Counted from the stretch's first letter, positions 1-5,755 are shown. The stretch: 6,582 bases of DNA from Chitinophagaceae bacterium (GCA_025455665.1 JALOMC010000160.1:1-6582), one strand, 5' to 3'. Program-made: numbers and translations. The notes: generated from the sequence alone by a model not told the origin.

Positions 1-65
1 TAGTATTTTACGCCAGTATCATCGTCTTGTCGAAGTACACAGCCTTCTTCTACGGCATCAACTGA
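1..65 (+). CDS. 3' end of an unrecognised, probably membrane protein
   Basis: A reading frame open from the left edge (codons in phase with base 3) ends at the TGA at 63-65. It gives about 20 residues, including YASIIVLSKYTAFFYGIN. The piece is rich in Ile, Val, Phe and Tyr, as in a terminal membrane segment or beta strand. It is too short to assign to a family. Its codons look ordinary, and a hairpin followed by a T tract lies shortly downstream, which is the normal arrangement at a gene end. I do not recognise the product. The neighbouring ribazole-phosphatase-like gene makes a cobalamin-related neighbour conceivable, but nothing visible shows it. Confidence 0.5.
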   Translation, partial: VFYASIIVLSKYTAFFYGIN

Positions 66-80
66 TGAGCACACAACCTT

Positions 81-107
81 TCACTGGAGTGAGCTTTCCC
101 TTTTTTT
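81..107 (+). terminator. weak terminator-like hairpin with T7 tract
   Basis: TCAC (81-84) can pair with GTGA (89-92) around a TGGA loop. Seven T residues follow at 101-107, after an 8-base gap. The position 16 bases after the upstream stop codon fits a terminator, but the stem is short and the gap to the T run is long, so this is only a candidate. Confidence 0.25.
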
Positions 108-195
108 CCGGGCCAGCCCCAGTTTGCAAATGCTGTATCTGCCTGCCCTTTCTGCATACTGGTTCCGCCACAAGCATTTGATCCCAATCACAAAT

Positions 196-265
196 CCTCA
201 TTCATCATTCATCATTCCTCATTCATTATTCATCATTCCTCATTCATTATTCCTCATTCCTCATT
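196..265 (+). repeat. ten tandem heptamers, consensus CMTYATT
   Basis: Seventy bases divide exactly into ten 7-base units with no leftover. Only three unit types occur: CCTCATT, CATCATT and CATTATT. There is also a higher-order pattern, since the 14-mer CCTCATTCATTATT occurs at 217-230 and again at 238-251. The array ends 4 bases (CCCC) before the ATG of the downstream phosphatase gene, so it lies in that gene's 5' region. Short AT-rich tandem repeats of this look are familiar in Bacteroidota intergenic DNA. The unit length is not a multiple of three, so copy-number change would alter spacing to the start codon, not a reading frame of a real gene. Confidence 0.9.
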
Positions 266-269
266 CCCC

Positions 270-809
270 ATGCTTACCCTTATCCGCCATACCACCCCTG
301 CTATCGATAAGGGCATTTGCTACGGCCAACTGGATGTACCGCTGGATGCAGCTGCCAGCGAAGCGCAATGGCGGGCCTTGCAACAGCAGCTGGAGACCAC
401 CGTAAAATGGCAGGGCGTGTATAGCAGTCCGCTCAGCCGCTGCCTGTGGCTGGCGCAAAAGCTGGCCGCACAGCTGGCGCTGCCCCTGTATACCGATGAC
501 CGACTGATGGAACTGCACTTTGGTAAGTGGGAAGGCCTGGCCTGGAACGAGCTGCCACCCGATGAGCTGAATCCTTGGATGGAACAGTTTGTGACCGCAG
601 CGCCGCCCGGCGGCGAAAGCTTTGAACAACTGCACCAGCGGGTGGGCCAATGGTGGCAGCAAGCCAAACAGCCGGCGCTGGTGGTGACACATGCCGGGGT
701 CATCCGCAGCCTGTGCTGCCATGTGCACGGCACACCGCTGTCCGATGCATTTGCGGCCTACCAGCCCGCTTACGGCAGTATGATCGCCCTGCCCGCCGGG
801 CATGGGTAA
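270..809 (+). CDS. cobC: histidine phosphatase, alpha-ribazole phosphatase-like (CobC type)
   Basis: The 179-residue protein belongs to the histidine phosphatase (phosphoglycerate mutase-like) superfamily. The catalytic core is visible: the phospho-accepting His7 in LIRHTTP, Arg57 in YSSPLSRC, the acid Glu81 in MELHFGKWEG, a PPGGES segment near 112-117, and His141 in VVTHAGVIRS. Length and these motifs match alpha-ribazole-5'-phosphate phosphatases, which dephosphorylate the lower-ligand nucleotide late in cobalamin synthesis. Related small phosphatases share the same core, so the substrate is inferred. No other cobalamin gene is complete in the window to confirm it. The ATG at 270 places the RHT motif at residues 6-8, as usual for the family. 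No Shine-Dalgarno sequence is present; a heptamer array ends 4 bases upstream. xseA starts 31 bases downstream. Confidence 0.8.
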   Translation: MLTLIRHTTPAIDKGICYGQLDVPLDAAASEAQWRALQQQLETTVKWQGVYSSPLSRCLWLAQKLAAQLALPLYTDDRLMELHFGKWEGLAWNELPPDELNPWMEQFVTAAPPGGESFEQLHQRVGQWWQQAKQPALVVTHAGVIRSLCCHVHGTPLSDAFAAYQPAYGSMIALPAGHG

Positions 810-825
810 GCCGCGTTTTTTGCTG

Positions 826-833
826 TAGGTTTG
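826..833 (+). promoter_or_regulatory. candidate Bacteroidota -7 element (TAGGTTTG) for xseA
   Basis: TAGGTTTG matches the TAnnTTTG -7 consensus of the Bacteroidota primary sigma factor at all six fixed bases. It ends 7 bases before the xseA ATG, so a transcript starting here would have almost no leader. I found no TTG at the expected -33 spacing. xseA could equally be read from the upstream phosphatase transcript. Confidence 0.35.
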
Positions 834-840
834 GCGCTGC

Positions 841-2196
841 ATGACACGTCGCTTACCACTGAGCACACTGGCCGCCCTGGTGCAAGAAAGCATCGAACAG
901 GTGTTTGGCGATGAAACATTTTGGGTAATAGCCGAAATAACCGACGTAAAGCGCTACGAACAGAAGCGCTGGTGCTTTCTGAAATTCTTAGAAAAGCAGC
1001 GGGAGCAGGTGTTGACAGAAATGCAGGGCGTGTTTTGGGCGCAAGCTTACCAGCAGATCCAACAGTTTGAACGCCGCACAGGCCAGCGCTTCCAAAATGG
1101 TCTGGAAATAAGCTGCCGTGTGGCGGTGCGCTTTCATCCCCGCTACGGGCTAAAGCTGGAAGTGCTGGAAATAGACAGCAGCTACACGCTGGGCCAACTG
1201 GAGATGCAGCGCCAGCAAACCCTTGACCAACTGCTGCGCCAGTACCCCAGCCAGATAAGCCTGGAAGATGGCGAGTACCACACGCCGAATAAACGGCTGC
1301 AATGGCCGCCGGTACTGCAGCGCATAGCCCTGGTAGCGGCGCCCGGCAGCGATGGTGAGCGGGATTTTTTGCAAGAACTGGCGCAGAACCAATACGGCTA
1401 TGCTTTTCACATTACCCGCTTTAGCACCAGCGTACAGGGCCAGTATGCGGTAGATGAAATATGCGAACGCCTGGATGAAATACGCAACATGGCGCCAGCT
1501 TTTGATGTGGTGGCACTGGTGCGTGGCGGCGGCAGCCAAACCGATTTTGCACCGTTTGATCACTTCGAAGTGGCCCGCCGCATAGCGCTTTTCCCTATCC
1601 CGGTTTTTACCGGCATTGGCCACGACCGCAACACCAGCATAGCCGACCTGATGGGCTGGCAATACAAGACACCCACCAAAGTAGCCGCCGCCATAGCCGA
1701 TACTGCTTTGCGATTTGAAAGCAACCTGCTGCAACTACAACAGCAACTAAGCGGGCAGGTGCAGCAGCGCCTGCTGAAACACCGGCAGCAACTGCAGCGC
1801 TGGCAGCACCAGCTGGGTAGTGCCGTACCTGGCCGGGTGCAGCACCAACGCCAGCAACTGGTTTTTGCGCAGCTACAAGTGCAGCAACACAGCCGCCGGC
1901 GCCTGGCCCACTGGCAGCAGCAGCTACGGCAGCAGCAAGCGCAGGTGCAGCACCACAGCCGGCAGCGCCTGCTGCATACCAACCAACAGCTGCAGCAGCT
2001 GCAGCGCCTGCTAAAAGAGCTGAGCCCCGACCGTATTTTGCAACGCGGCTTTGCGGTGCTGGTGCAAAACGGCCGCATTGTAGCCGATATTGAAACGCTG
2101 CAGCCGCAACTGCCGCTGCAAGCCCGCTTGAAAAATCATTTGATTGAAACACACATACAAACAGTGCGCCCTTATGAATCAGGAGATGACATTTGA
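841..2196 (+). CDS. xseA: exodeoxyribonuclease VII large subunit
   Basis: This 451-residue protein is close to the usual XseA length. It is the catalytic subunit of exonuclease VII, a cytoplasmic nuclease that digests single-stranded DNA from both ends in repair. The N-terminal OB-fold region spans about residues 20-112 (FWVIAEITDVKRYE onwards). The catalytic core includes LVRGGGSQTDFAPFD (226-240), PVFTGIGHDRNTSIAD (254-269) and KTPTKVAAAI (276-285), matching the family's RGGGS, GH and TP..AA signatures. Residues about 296-392 form a long Gln-rich helix (32 Gln in residues 301-390), the coiled-coil arm that binds small subunits. The C-terminal LSPDRILQRGFAVL (394-407) is the conserved closing motif. 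The ATG at 841 fits the family N-terminus. The 3' end overlaps xseB. Confidence 0.95.
   Translation: MTRRLPLSTLAALVQESIEQVFGDETFWVIAEITDVKRYEQKRWCFLKFLEKQREQVLTEMQGVFWAQAYQQIQQFERRTGQRFQNGLEISCRVAVRFHPRYGLKLEVLEIDSSYTLGQLEMQRQQTLDQLLRQYPSQISLEDGEYHTPNKRLQWPPVLQRIALVAAPGSDGERDFLQELAQNQYGYAFHITRFSTSVQGQYAVDEICERLDEIRNMAPAFDVVALVRGGGSQTDFAPFDHFEVARRIALFPIPVFTGIGHDRNTSIADLMGWQYKTPTKVAAAIADTALRFESNLLQLQQQLSGQVQQRLLKHRQQLQRWQHQLGSAVPGRVQHQRQQLVFAQLQVQQHSRRRLAHWQQQLRQQQAQVQHHSRQRLLHTNQQLQQLQRLLKELSPDRILQRGFAVLVQNGRIVADIETLQPQLPLQARLKNHLIETHIQTVRPYESGDDI
1876..2007 (+). repeat. two 66-base in-frame tandem repeats in the xseA coiled-coil arm
   Basis: Bases 1876-1941 and 1942-2007 encode two adjacent 22-residue units, XseA residues 346-367 and 368-389. 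They begin QVQQHSRRRLAHW and QVQHHSRQRLLHT and share the QVQ-HSR-RL-H spacing, then both turn Gln-rich. A further looser copy starts at residue 306 (QVQQRLLKHRQQL). The DNA is dominated by CAG and CAA codons, so slippage or unequal exchange in this segment is plausible. Confidence 0.7.
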
Positions 2197-2371
2197 CGAG
2201 GCGTGGCAAACCCTGCAGCAGCTGGTAGCCGAAGTAGAAGACGAAAGCCTGCCACTGGACCAATTGGCCGAAAAAGTGAAAGCAGCCAGGCAGCTGGTGA
2301 AATTTTGCGAAGCCAAACTGCGCAGCATAGAGCAAGACCTGCAGCAATCCGATGATGAAGACGAAGCGTGA
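2174..2371 (+). CDS. xseB: exodeoxyribonuclease VII small subunit
   Basis: This short acidic helical protein has the XseB pattern: MTFDEAWQTLQQLVAEVED, then LPLDQLAEKVKAARQLVKFCEAKL and an Asp/Glu-rich tail. Several XseB copies bind the coiled-coil arm of XseA and are needed for an active exonuclease VII. From the ATG at 2174 it has 65 residues; a second ATG at 2186, directly at the start of the conserved TFDEAW core, would give 61. AGGAG at 2181-2185 touches that second ATG and is too close to act as a ribosome site. A start at 2144 would add ten residues lying wholly inside xseA and is less likely. The gene overlaps xseA by 11-23 bases, fitting translational coupling of two partners, and overlaps the acetyltransferase by 20. 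Confidence 0.9.
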   Translation: MNQEMTFDEAWQTLQQLVAEVEDESLPLDQLAEKVKAARQLVKFCEAKLRSIEQDLQQSDDEDEA

Positions 2372-2837
2372 AAGTATCCTTATTCGCCCGGCTGATACGG
2401 CCGGCGACCTGGCAGCAGCACGACAGCTTTTTTTAGCCTACCACCAGTTTTTGGGCGAGGACCTCTGTTTTCAAAGTTTTGATGCCGAACTGGCCGGCCT
2501 GCCGGGCAAGTATGCTGCACCCGAGGGCTGCCTGCTGCTGGCCTGGCAAGGCACACAAGCAGTAGGCTGTGTAGCCATGCGGCCACTACAGCCCGGCATT
2601 GCCGAAATGAAGCGACTGTACGTGCTGCCGGGGGCACAAGGCAATGGGCTGGGCCGGCAGCTGGCCATGGCCGTTATAGCAGCGGCGCGGCGGGCCGGCT
2701 ACCAATACATGGTGCTGGATACGCTGGAACGGCTGACACCTGCCCTTCGCCTGTATCAATCGCTGGGCTTTACCAGCGCCCCCGCTTACTACTCCAATCC
2801 GCTGCCGGGTGTGGTATACCTGCAGCTGGCACTGTAG
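2352..2837 (+). CDS. GNAT family N-acetyltransferase
   Basis: The 161-residue protein has the Gcn5-related acetyltransferase fold, which transfers an acetyl group from acetyl-CoA to an amine. The N-terminal strand ILIRPAD (9-15) is followed by AEMKRLYV (84-91), then the acetyl-CoA pyrophosphate loop GAQGNGLGRQL (94-104). The C-terminal ALRLYQSLGF (131-140) and YYSNPLPGVVYLQL complete the fold. The ending resembles a common uncharacterised GNAT subgroup with a Y-NP-PG motif, so the substrate is unknown. ATG codons at 2352 and 2355 are both possible starts, and either overlaps the end of xseB. It therefore probably shares the xse transcript, although no functional link to exonuclease VII is evident. 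A hairpin-rich segment begins at its stop codon. Confidence 0.9.
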   Translation: MMKTKRESILIRPADTAGDLAAARQLFLAYHQFLGEDLCFQSFDAELAGLPGKYAAPEGCLLLAWQGTQAVGCVAMRPLQPGIAEMKRLYVLPGAQGNGLGRQLAMAVIAAARRAGYQYMVLDTLERLTPALRLYQSLGFTSAPAYYSNPLPGVVYLQLAL

Positions 2838-2886
2838 CCCTGCACTTGGCAGGCCCGCTGCCAAAATGCGTAGATATACGCAGGGC
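2837..2886 (+). other. compact set of inverted repeats after the acetyltransferase
   Basis: TTGGCAG (2846-2852) pairs with CTGCCAA (2858-2864) around a GCCCG loop. Directly after it TGCGTA (2867-2872) pairs with TACGCA (2877-2882) around GATA. GCCC (2837-2840) and GGGC (2883-2886) can close both into a three-way junction. No T tract follows, so this is not a standard intrinsic terminator. It could act as an RNA 3' end, a processing site or a DNA-level palindrome. Confidence 0.5.
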
Positions 2887-2904
2887 CCGCCCAACGCAGG
2901 CCGG

Positions 2905-2912
2905 TAGCTTTG
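2905..2912 (+). promoter_or_regulatory. candidate -7 promoter element (TAGCTTTG)
   Basis: TAGCTTTG fits the Bacteroidota TAnnTTTG consensus at all fixed positions. No TTG lies at the usual -33 distance. Transcription from here would begin near 2917 and could run to the strong terminator at 3123-3151, giving an RNA of about 235 bases without a credible reading frame. Confidence 0.3.
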
Positions 2913-2916
2913 TAGC

Positions 2917-3151
2917 AGCAATGAGACAATAGCTGAACGTTTCGACTCCCTGAACCCCTGAAACAAACCAGCCACACACACGCCGCTTACTTTTTCTGCC
3001 AGTAAGCCCCCTCACTCTGTTGGACCCCCTACTAGCTCGTTTAAGCTCATTGTTTTGGTGGTGGCATTTCTGCCATGGATGGAACCTATTCACCCACCAC
3101 ACCAACAACAGCTTACCCATGCAAAGGCCGCTTCTCGCAAGCGGCCTTTTT
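2917..3151 (+). ncRNA. candidate structured small RNA or feoB leader
   Basis: The span runs from just after a TAnnTTTG element to an intrinsic terminator and holds no credible gene. It contains a hairpin GCTTACT (2985-2991) with AGTAAGC (3001-3007), and a longer imperfect stem of 3050-3064 with 3094-3108 (13 pairs as blocks of 5, 4 and 4, with two 2-base bulges, one on each strand). The terminator ends it. GTAAGC (3002-3007) can also pair with GCTTAC at 3111-3116, an alternative that would enclose the long stem. The 5' end is a guess. I do not recognise it as tmRNA, SRP RNA, 6S RNA, RNase P RNA or a known riboswitch. It may instead be an attenuated leader of feoB. Confidence 0.3.
3123..3151 (+). 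terminator. strong intrinsic terminator upstream of feoB
   Basis: AAAGGCCGCTT (3123-3133) pairs perfectly with AAGCGGCCTTT (3139-3149) around a CTCGC loop, and the run of T at 3147-3151 completes the signal. The 11-base-pair GC-rich stem plus T5 points to termination on the + strand. It lies inside the longest open frame of feoB, which argues that feoB starts further downstream. It would end either the xse/acetyltransferase transcript or a separate small RNA. Confidence 0.85.
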
Positions 3152-3195
3152 ATGCTGCTTCGTTTTCCCTACCCGGCATGCTTCGTTCCGGCTAT

Positions 3196-3213
3196 CGCAA
3201 ATGGCATATTGCG
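3196..3213 (+). promoter_or_regulatory. possible operator: inverted repeat before feoB promoter
   Basis: CGCAA (3196-3200) and TTGCG (3209-3213) form an inverted repeat with an 8-base spacer, placed 8 bases upstream of the feoB -7 element. Such a position would suit a dimeric regulator. The sequence does not resemble the AT-rich Fur box, so no regulator is assigned, and the arms are short enough to arise by chance. Confidence 0.2.
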
Positions 3214-3221
3214 CCCCCCTT

Positions 3222-3229
3222 TACCTTTG
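3222..3229 (+). promoter_or_regulatory. candidate feoB -7 promoter element (TACCTTTG)
   Basis: TACCTTTG matches TAnnTTTG fully and lies between the terminator at 3123-3151 and the conserved start of FeoB. Initiation about 4-6 bases after it (near 3234) would give a leader of roughly 16 bases to the TTG at 3250. It would also exclude the ATG at 3178 as the start. No clear -33 TTG was found. Confidence 0.45.
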
Positions 3230-3249
3230 GCGCCCTTACGAAAAAGACA

Positions 3250-5373
3250 TTGCATTCATCTACGCTTCATATAGCCCTGGTGGGCAACCCCAACAGCGGC
3301 AAAACCTCGCTGTTCAATTCGCTGACCGGCCTCAACCAGAAAGTGGGCAATTTTCCTGGGGTCACTGTTGATAAGAAAACCGGCAACAGCCGCATCAGCG
3401 CCGAGCTGAACGCCACTTTTATAGACCTGCCCGGTACCTATAGCCTTTACCCCAAGCGGGGCGATGAGTGGGTAAGCTACCGGGTGCTGCTGCAGCAGGA
3501 TGAAGAGGTAAAACCCGACATGGTAGTGCTGGTGGCCGACGCCAGCAACCTCAAGCGAAACCTACTGTTCGCTTCTCAAATTCTCGACCTGAAAATGCCG
3601 GTCGTGATTGCCCTGACCATGATGGACCTGGCACGGCAAAAAGGCACCCAAATAGACATCAAAGGGCTGGAACTGGAACTGGGCGTGCCGGTGGTACCTG
3701 TAAATCCTCGCAAGGAAAAAGGCATCAGCCAGCTAAAGAAGGCCATTGAAACCATGGCGCAAAATGCCAGCCAATGGCAGCCCCGGCCTTTTTTGGATAG
3801 CAAAACCCTGGCCCCGGCCCCGGTGGAAGCCGTGAAGCAGCTGATACCCGGCCTCAGTGATTACTGCGCTATTCACTACCTCATTCACCACGAATCGTTT
3901 GCACTGCCTGCGCAGCTGCAAGACCAGATAGAGGCGGTAGAAAAAACCCACCAGTTTAACCCCACCAAAACGCAGGCCGAAGAAATAATGGCCCGCTACC
4001 TGCGCATCCGCCAGGTGATGCAAAAAACAGTGGTAGAAACCGACCCGCTGGCCCGCAAAATGCTGACCGACCGGCTGGATAATGTACTGCTGCACCGTAC
4101 CTGGGGCTATCTTATTCTGACAGCGGTTTTATTCCTGCTGTTTCAAAGTATTTTCTGGTTGGCCCAGTACCCAATGGATGGCATTGAGTGGGCTTTTGGC
4201 CGCCTTAGCGGCTGGCTGGGCGATCACCTGCCAGCTGCCTGGTGGAGCGATTTGCTCATCAATGGCGCCGTAGCCGGCCTCGGCGGGATCTTTGTTTTCA
4301 TCCCGCAAATCATGATTTTGTTTGGCCTCATTACCCTGCTGGAAGACAGCGGGTACATGGCCCGCATCAGCTTTTTGACCGATAAGCTGATGCGCAAAGT
4401 GGGCCTGAATGGCAAAAGTGTGATGCCCATGATCAGCGGATTTGCCTGCGCCGTGCCGGCCATTATGAGTGCCCGCAATATTGAAAACACCAAAGAGCGA
4501 CTGCTCACCATCCTCATTACGCCACTGATGAGCTGCAGTGCCCGGCTACCGGTGTTTACCATCCTCATTGCCCTCATTATACCCAACAAGTACTATCTGG
4601 GTTTTTTGAGCCTGCAGGGCCTGGTCATGATGGGCCTGTACCTGCTGGGTACCGTGATGGCGCTGGCCGTGGCATGGGTGGCCCGCTTTTTCATTCACAT
4701 CAAAGAAAAAAGCTACTTCATACTGGAACTACCTGTGTACCGGGCGCCCCGCTGGAAAAACGTGGTGCAGACCATGATTGAGAAGGCCCGCATTTTTGTG
4801 TTTGATGCCGGCAAAGTCATCATGATCATCAGCCTGGTGCTGTGGGTACTGAGCAGCTATGGCCCGCCGGCACGCATGCAGGCGCTGCAGCAGCGGTACG
4901 AGCAGCTGCGCCAGCAACCCGGCGCCGATACCGATGCCCTGGATAAGCAATACCAGGCCGACCACCTGGCCAATAGTTATGCCGGCGTCATTGGTCAGGC
5001 TATTGAGCCCGCCATCCGCCCGCTGGGCTACGATTGGAAAATTGGCATTGCACTGGTCACCTCGTTTGCGGCCCGCGAAGTATTTGTAGGCACCATGGCC
5101 ACGCTGTACAGCGTAGGTGCCGATGCCGACGAAAACGACCAGACCCTGCGCAGCAAAATGCAGGCCGCTACCCGCCCCGATGGAACGCCCGTTTACACCG
5201 TAGCTACCGGCTTTTCGCTCATGATTTTTTACCTGCTGGCCATGCAATGCATGAGTACACTGGCCATTGTAAAACGAGAAACCAAGAGCTGGAAATGGCC
5301 GGCCATTCAGCTGCTGGTGATGACTGCTCTGGCTTATGGCATGAGCTGGTTGTTTTACCAGCTGCTGAGCTGA
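3250..5373 (+). CDS. feoB: ferrous iron transport protein B
   Basis: FeoB is an inner-membrane Fe2+ importer with a cytoplasmic GTPase domain. From the TTG at 3250 it has 707 residues. GTPase motifs are GNPNSGKT (12-19), NFPGVT with Thr39, DLPG (59-62) and, at the G4 position, TMMD (123-126) where Asn is usual; NPRKEKG lies at the G5 site (152-158). A helical linker leads to the membrane part from about 287. The two Gate regions show SGYMARISF, GFACAVPAIM (397-406) and MSCSARLP (427-434), then AAREVFVGTM (607-616). The conserved membrane Cys400 and Cys429 are present. A charged Gln-rich loop sits at about 540-575. The frame stays open back to TTG 3055, and an ATG exists at 3178 (731 residues), but a terminator and a -7 element lie in that stretch. 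A-rich sequence (GAAAAAGACA) precedes TTG 3250. No feoA is adjacent. Confidence 0.93.
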   Translation: MHSSTLHIALVGNPNSGKTSLFNSLTGLNQKVGNFPGVTVDKKTGNSRISAELNATFIDLPGTYSLYPKRGDEWVSYRVLLQQDEEVKPDMVVLVADASNLKRNLLFASQILDLKMPVVIALTMMDLARQKGTQIDIKGLELELGVPVVPVNPRKEKGISQLKKAIETMAQNASQWQPRPFLDSKTLAPAPVEAVKQLIPGLSDYCAIHYLIHHESFALPAQLQDQIEAVEKTHQFNPTKTQAEEIMARYLRIRQVMQKTVVETDPLARKMLTDRLDNVLLHRTWGYLILTAVLFLLFQSIFWLAQYPMDGIEWAFGRLSGWLGDHLPAAWWSDLLINGAVAGLGGIFVFIPQIMILFGLITLLEDSGYMARISFLTDKLMRKVGLNGKSVMPMISGFACAVPAIMSARNIENTKERLLTILITPLMSCSARLPVFTILIALIIPNKYYLGFLSLQGLVMMGLYLLGTVMALAVAWVARFFIHIKEKSYFILELPVYRAPRWKNVVQTMIEKARIFVFDAGKVIMIISLVLWVLSSYGPPARMQALQQRYEQLRQQPGADTDALDKQYQADHLANSYAGVIGQAIEPAIRPLGYDWKIGIALVTSFAAREVFVGTMATLYSVGADADENDQTLRSKMQAATRPDGTPVYTVATGFSLMIFYLLAMQCMSTLAIVKRETKSWKWPAIQLLVMTALAYGMSWLFYQLLS

Positions 5374-5469
5374 GTAGCCAGCACGGATGGCAGCCATACC
5401 TGTTGTTAAAAAAAACGATGCCCCGTTGAACGCCTTTCGCAATTATTCCAAAGCCGTATTATTTTCGAT

Positions 5470-5502
5470 GCAGCGTGGCAGCCCTGGCGCTGCGGCTTTT
5501 TT
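5470..5502 (+). terminator. probable feoB terminator
   Basis: GCAGCG (5470-5475) pairs with CGCTGC (5488-5493) around a 12-base loop, followed by GGC and six T (5497-5502). An alternative shorter stem, GCAGC (5478-5482) with GCTGC (5489-5493), uses the same 3' arm. It lies about 97 bases after the feoB stop and 16 bases before the next start codon, so it may separate feoB from the small genes or attenuate read-through into them. Confidence 0.5.
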
Positions 5503-5518
5503 AAAAACACAGGCATTC

Positions 5519-5755
5519 ATGAAAAACTGGTTTCAACAATACCGCCCGCTGCTTTGGGCATTGTTTTGCTCGTTTGCGCTTTGTGCTTTTGCCGTCGGCG
5601 TTTACCGGGCCAGCCAGCCTGGCACCGACCGATTCGATTTGTTTTCCCGCATTGTTGGTTTGATCCTCACCATTTACTACACCGCTGATGCCTGGTGGCG
5701 CTATCGCCAGTACAAAACGGCTGCAAAAACGCAGCAACCACCACTGCAAGCATAA
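5519..5755 (+). CDS. small two-helix membrane protein (copy 1 of a tandem pair)
   Basis: The 78-residue product has two hydrophobic segments, about 11-29 (LLWALFCSFALCAFAVGVY) and 43-58 (SRIVGLILTIYYTADA). They are separated by a short polar loop (RASQPGTDRFD) and followed by WWRYRQYK and a polar tail. The positive residues after each helix suggest both ends lie in the cytoplasm. I do not recognise a family. It lacks the Cys-rich tail of the known small FeoB-associated membrane proteins, having only Cys17 and Cys22 inside helix 1. The ATG at 5519 follows a terminator-like hairpin; an upstream ATG at 5387 would put that hairpin inside the gene and is disfavoured. The next gene, 19 bases on, encodes a protein of the same layout. 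Confidence 0.65.
   Translation: MKNWFQQYRPLLWALFCSFALCAFAVGVYRASQPGTDRFDLFSRIVGLILTIYYTADAWWRYRQYKTAAKTQQPPLQA

Noticed and set aside
124..405. 93-codon + strand frame covering the heptamer array
   Set aside because: Its middle is only translated heptamer repeat (IIPHS-type peptides), and it runs into the phosphatase gene in another frame. Proteins of this look are known by-products of such repeats.
261..893. 210-codon - strand frame opposite the phosphatase gene
   Set aside because: It lies antisense to a gene with intact catalytic motifs, and its composition shows no family signature.
1560..2078. Cys- and Arg-rich 172-codon - strand frame opposite xseA
   Set aside because: Its extreme Cys-rich composition is another antisense reading of the CAG repeats, not a metal-binding protein.
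1607..2347. Ala-rich 246-codon - strand frame opposite xseA
   Set aside because: The Ala and Gly runs are the antisense reading of the CAG-rich coiled-coil region of xseA.
2838..3122. tRNA, SRP RNA or tmRNA gene
   Set aside because: No cloverleaf, GNRA-capped SRP helix or tmRNA tag frame could be found by eye.
3055..3249. N-terminal extension of FeoB
   Set aside because: It spans a perfect intrinsic terminator and a -7 element, and its sequence has no match to the FeoB N-terminus.
5387..5518. N-terminal extension of the first small membrane protein
   Set aside because: It includes the terminator-like hairpin with six T, and the shorter product aligns over its full length with its neighbour.
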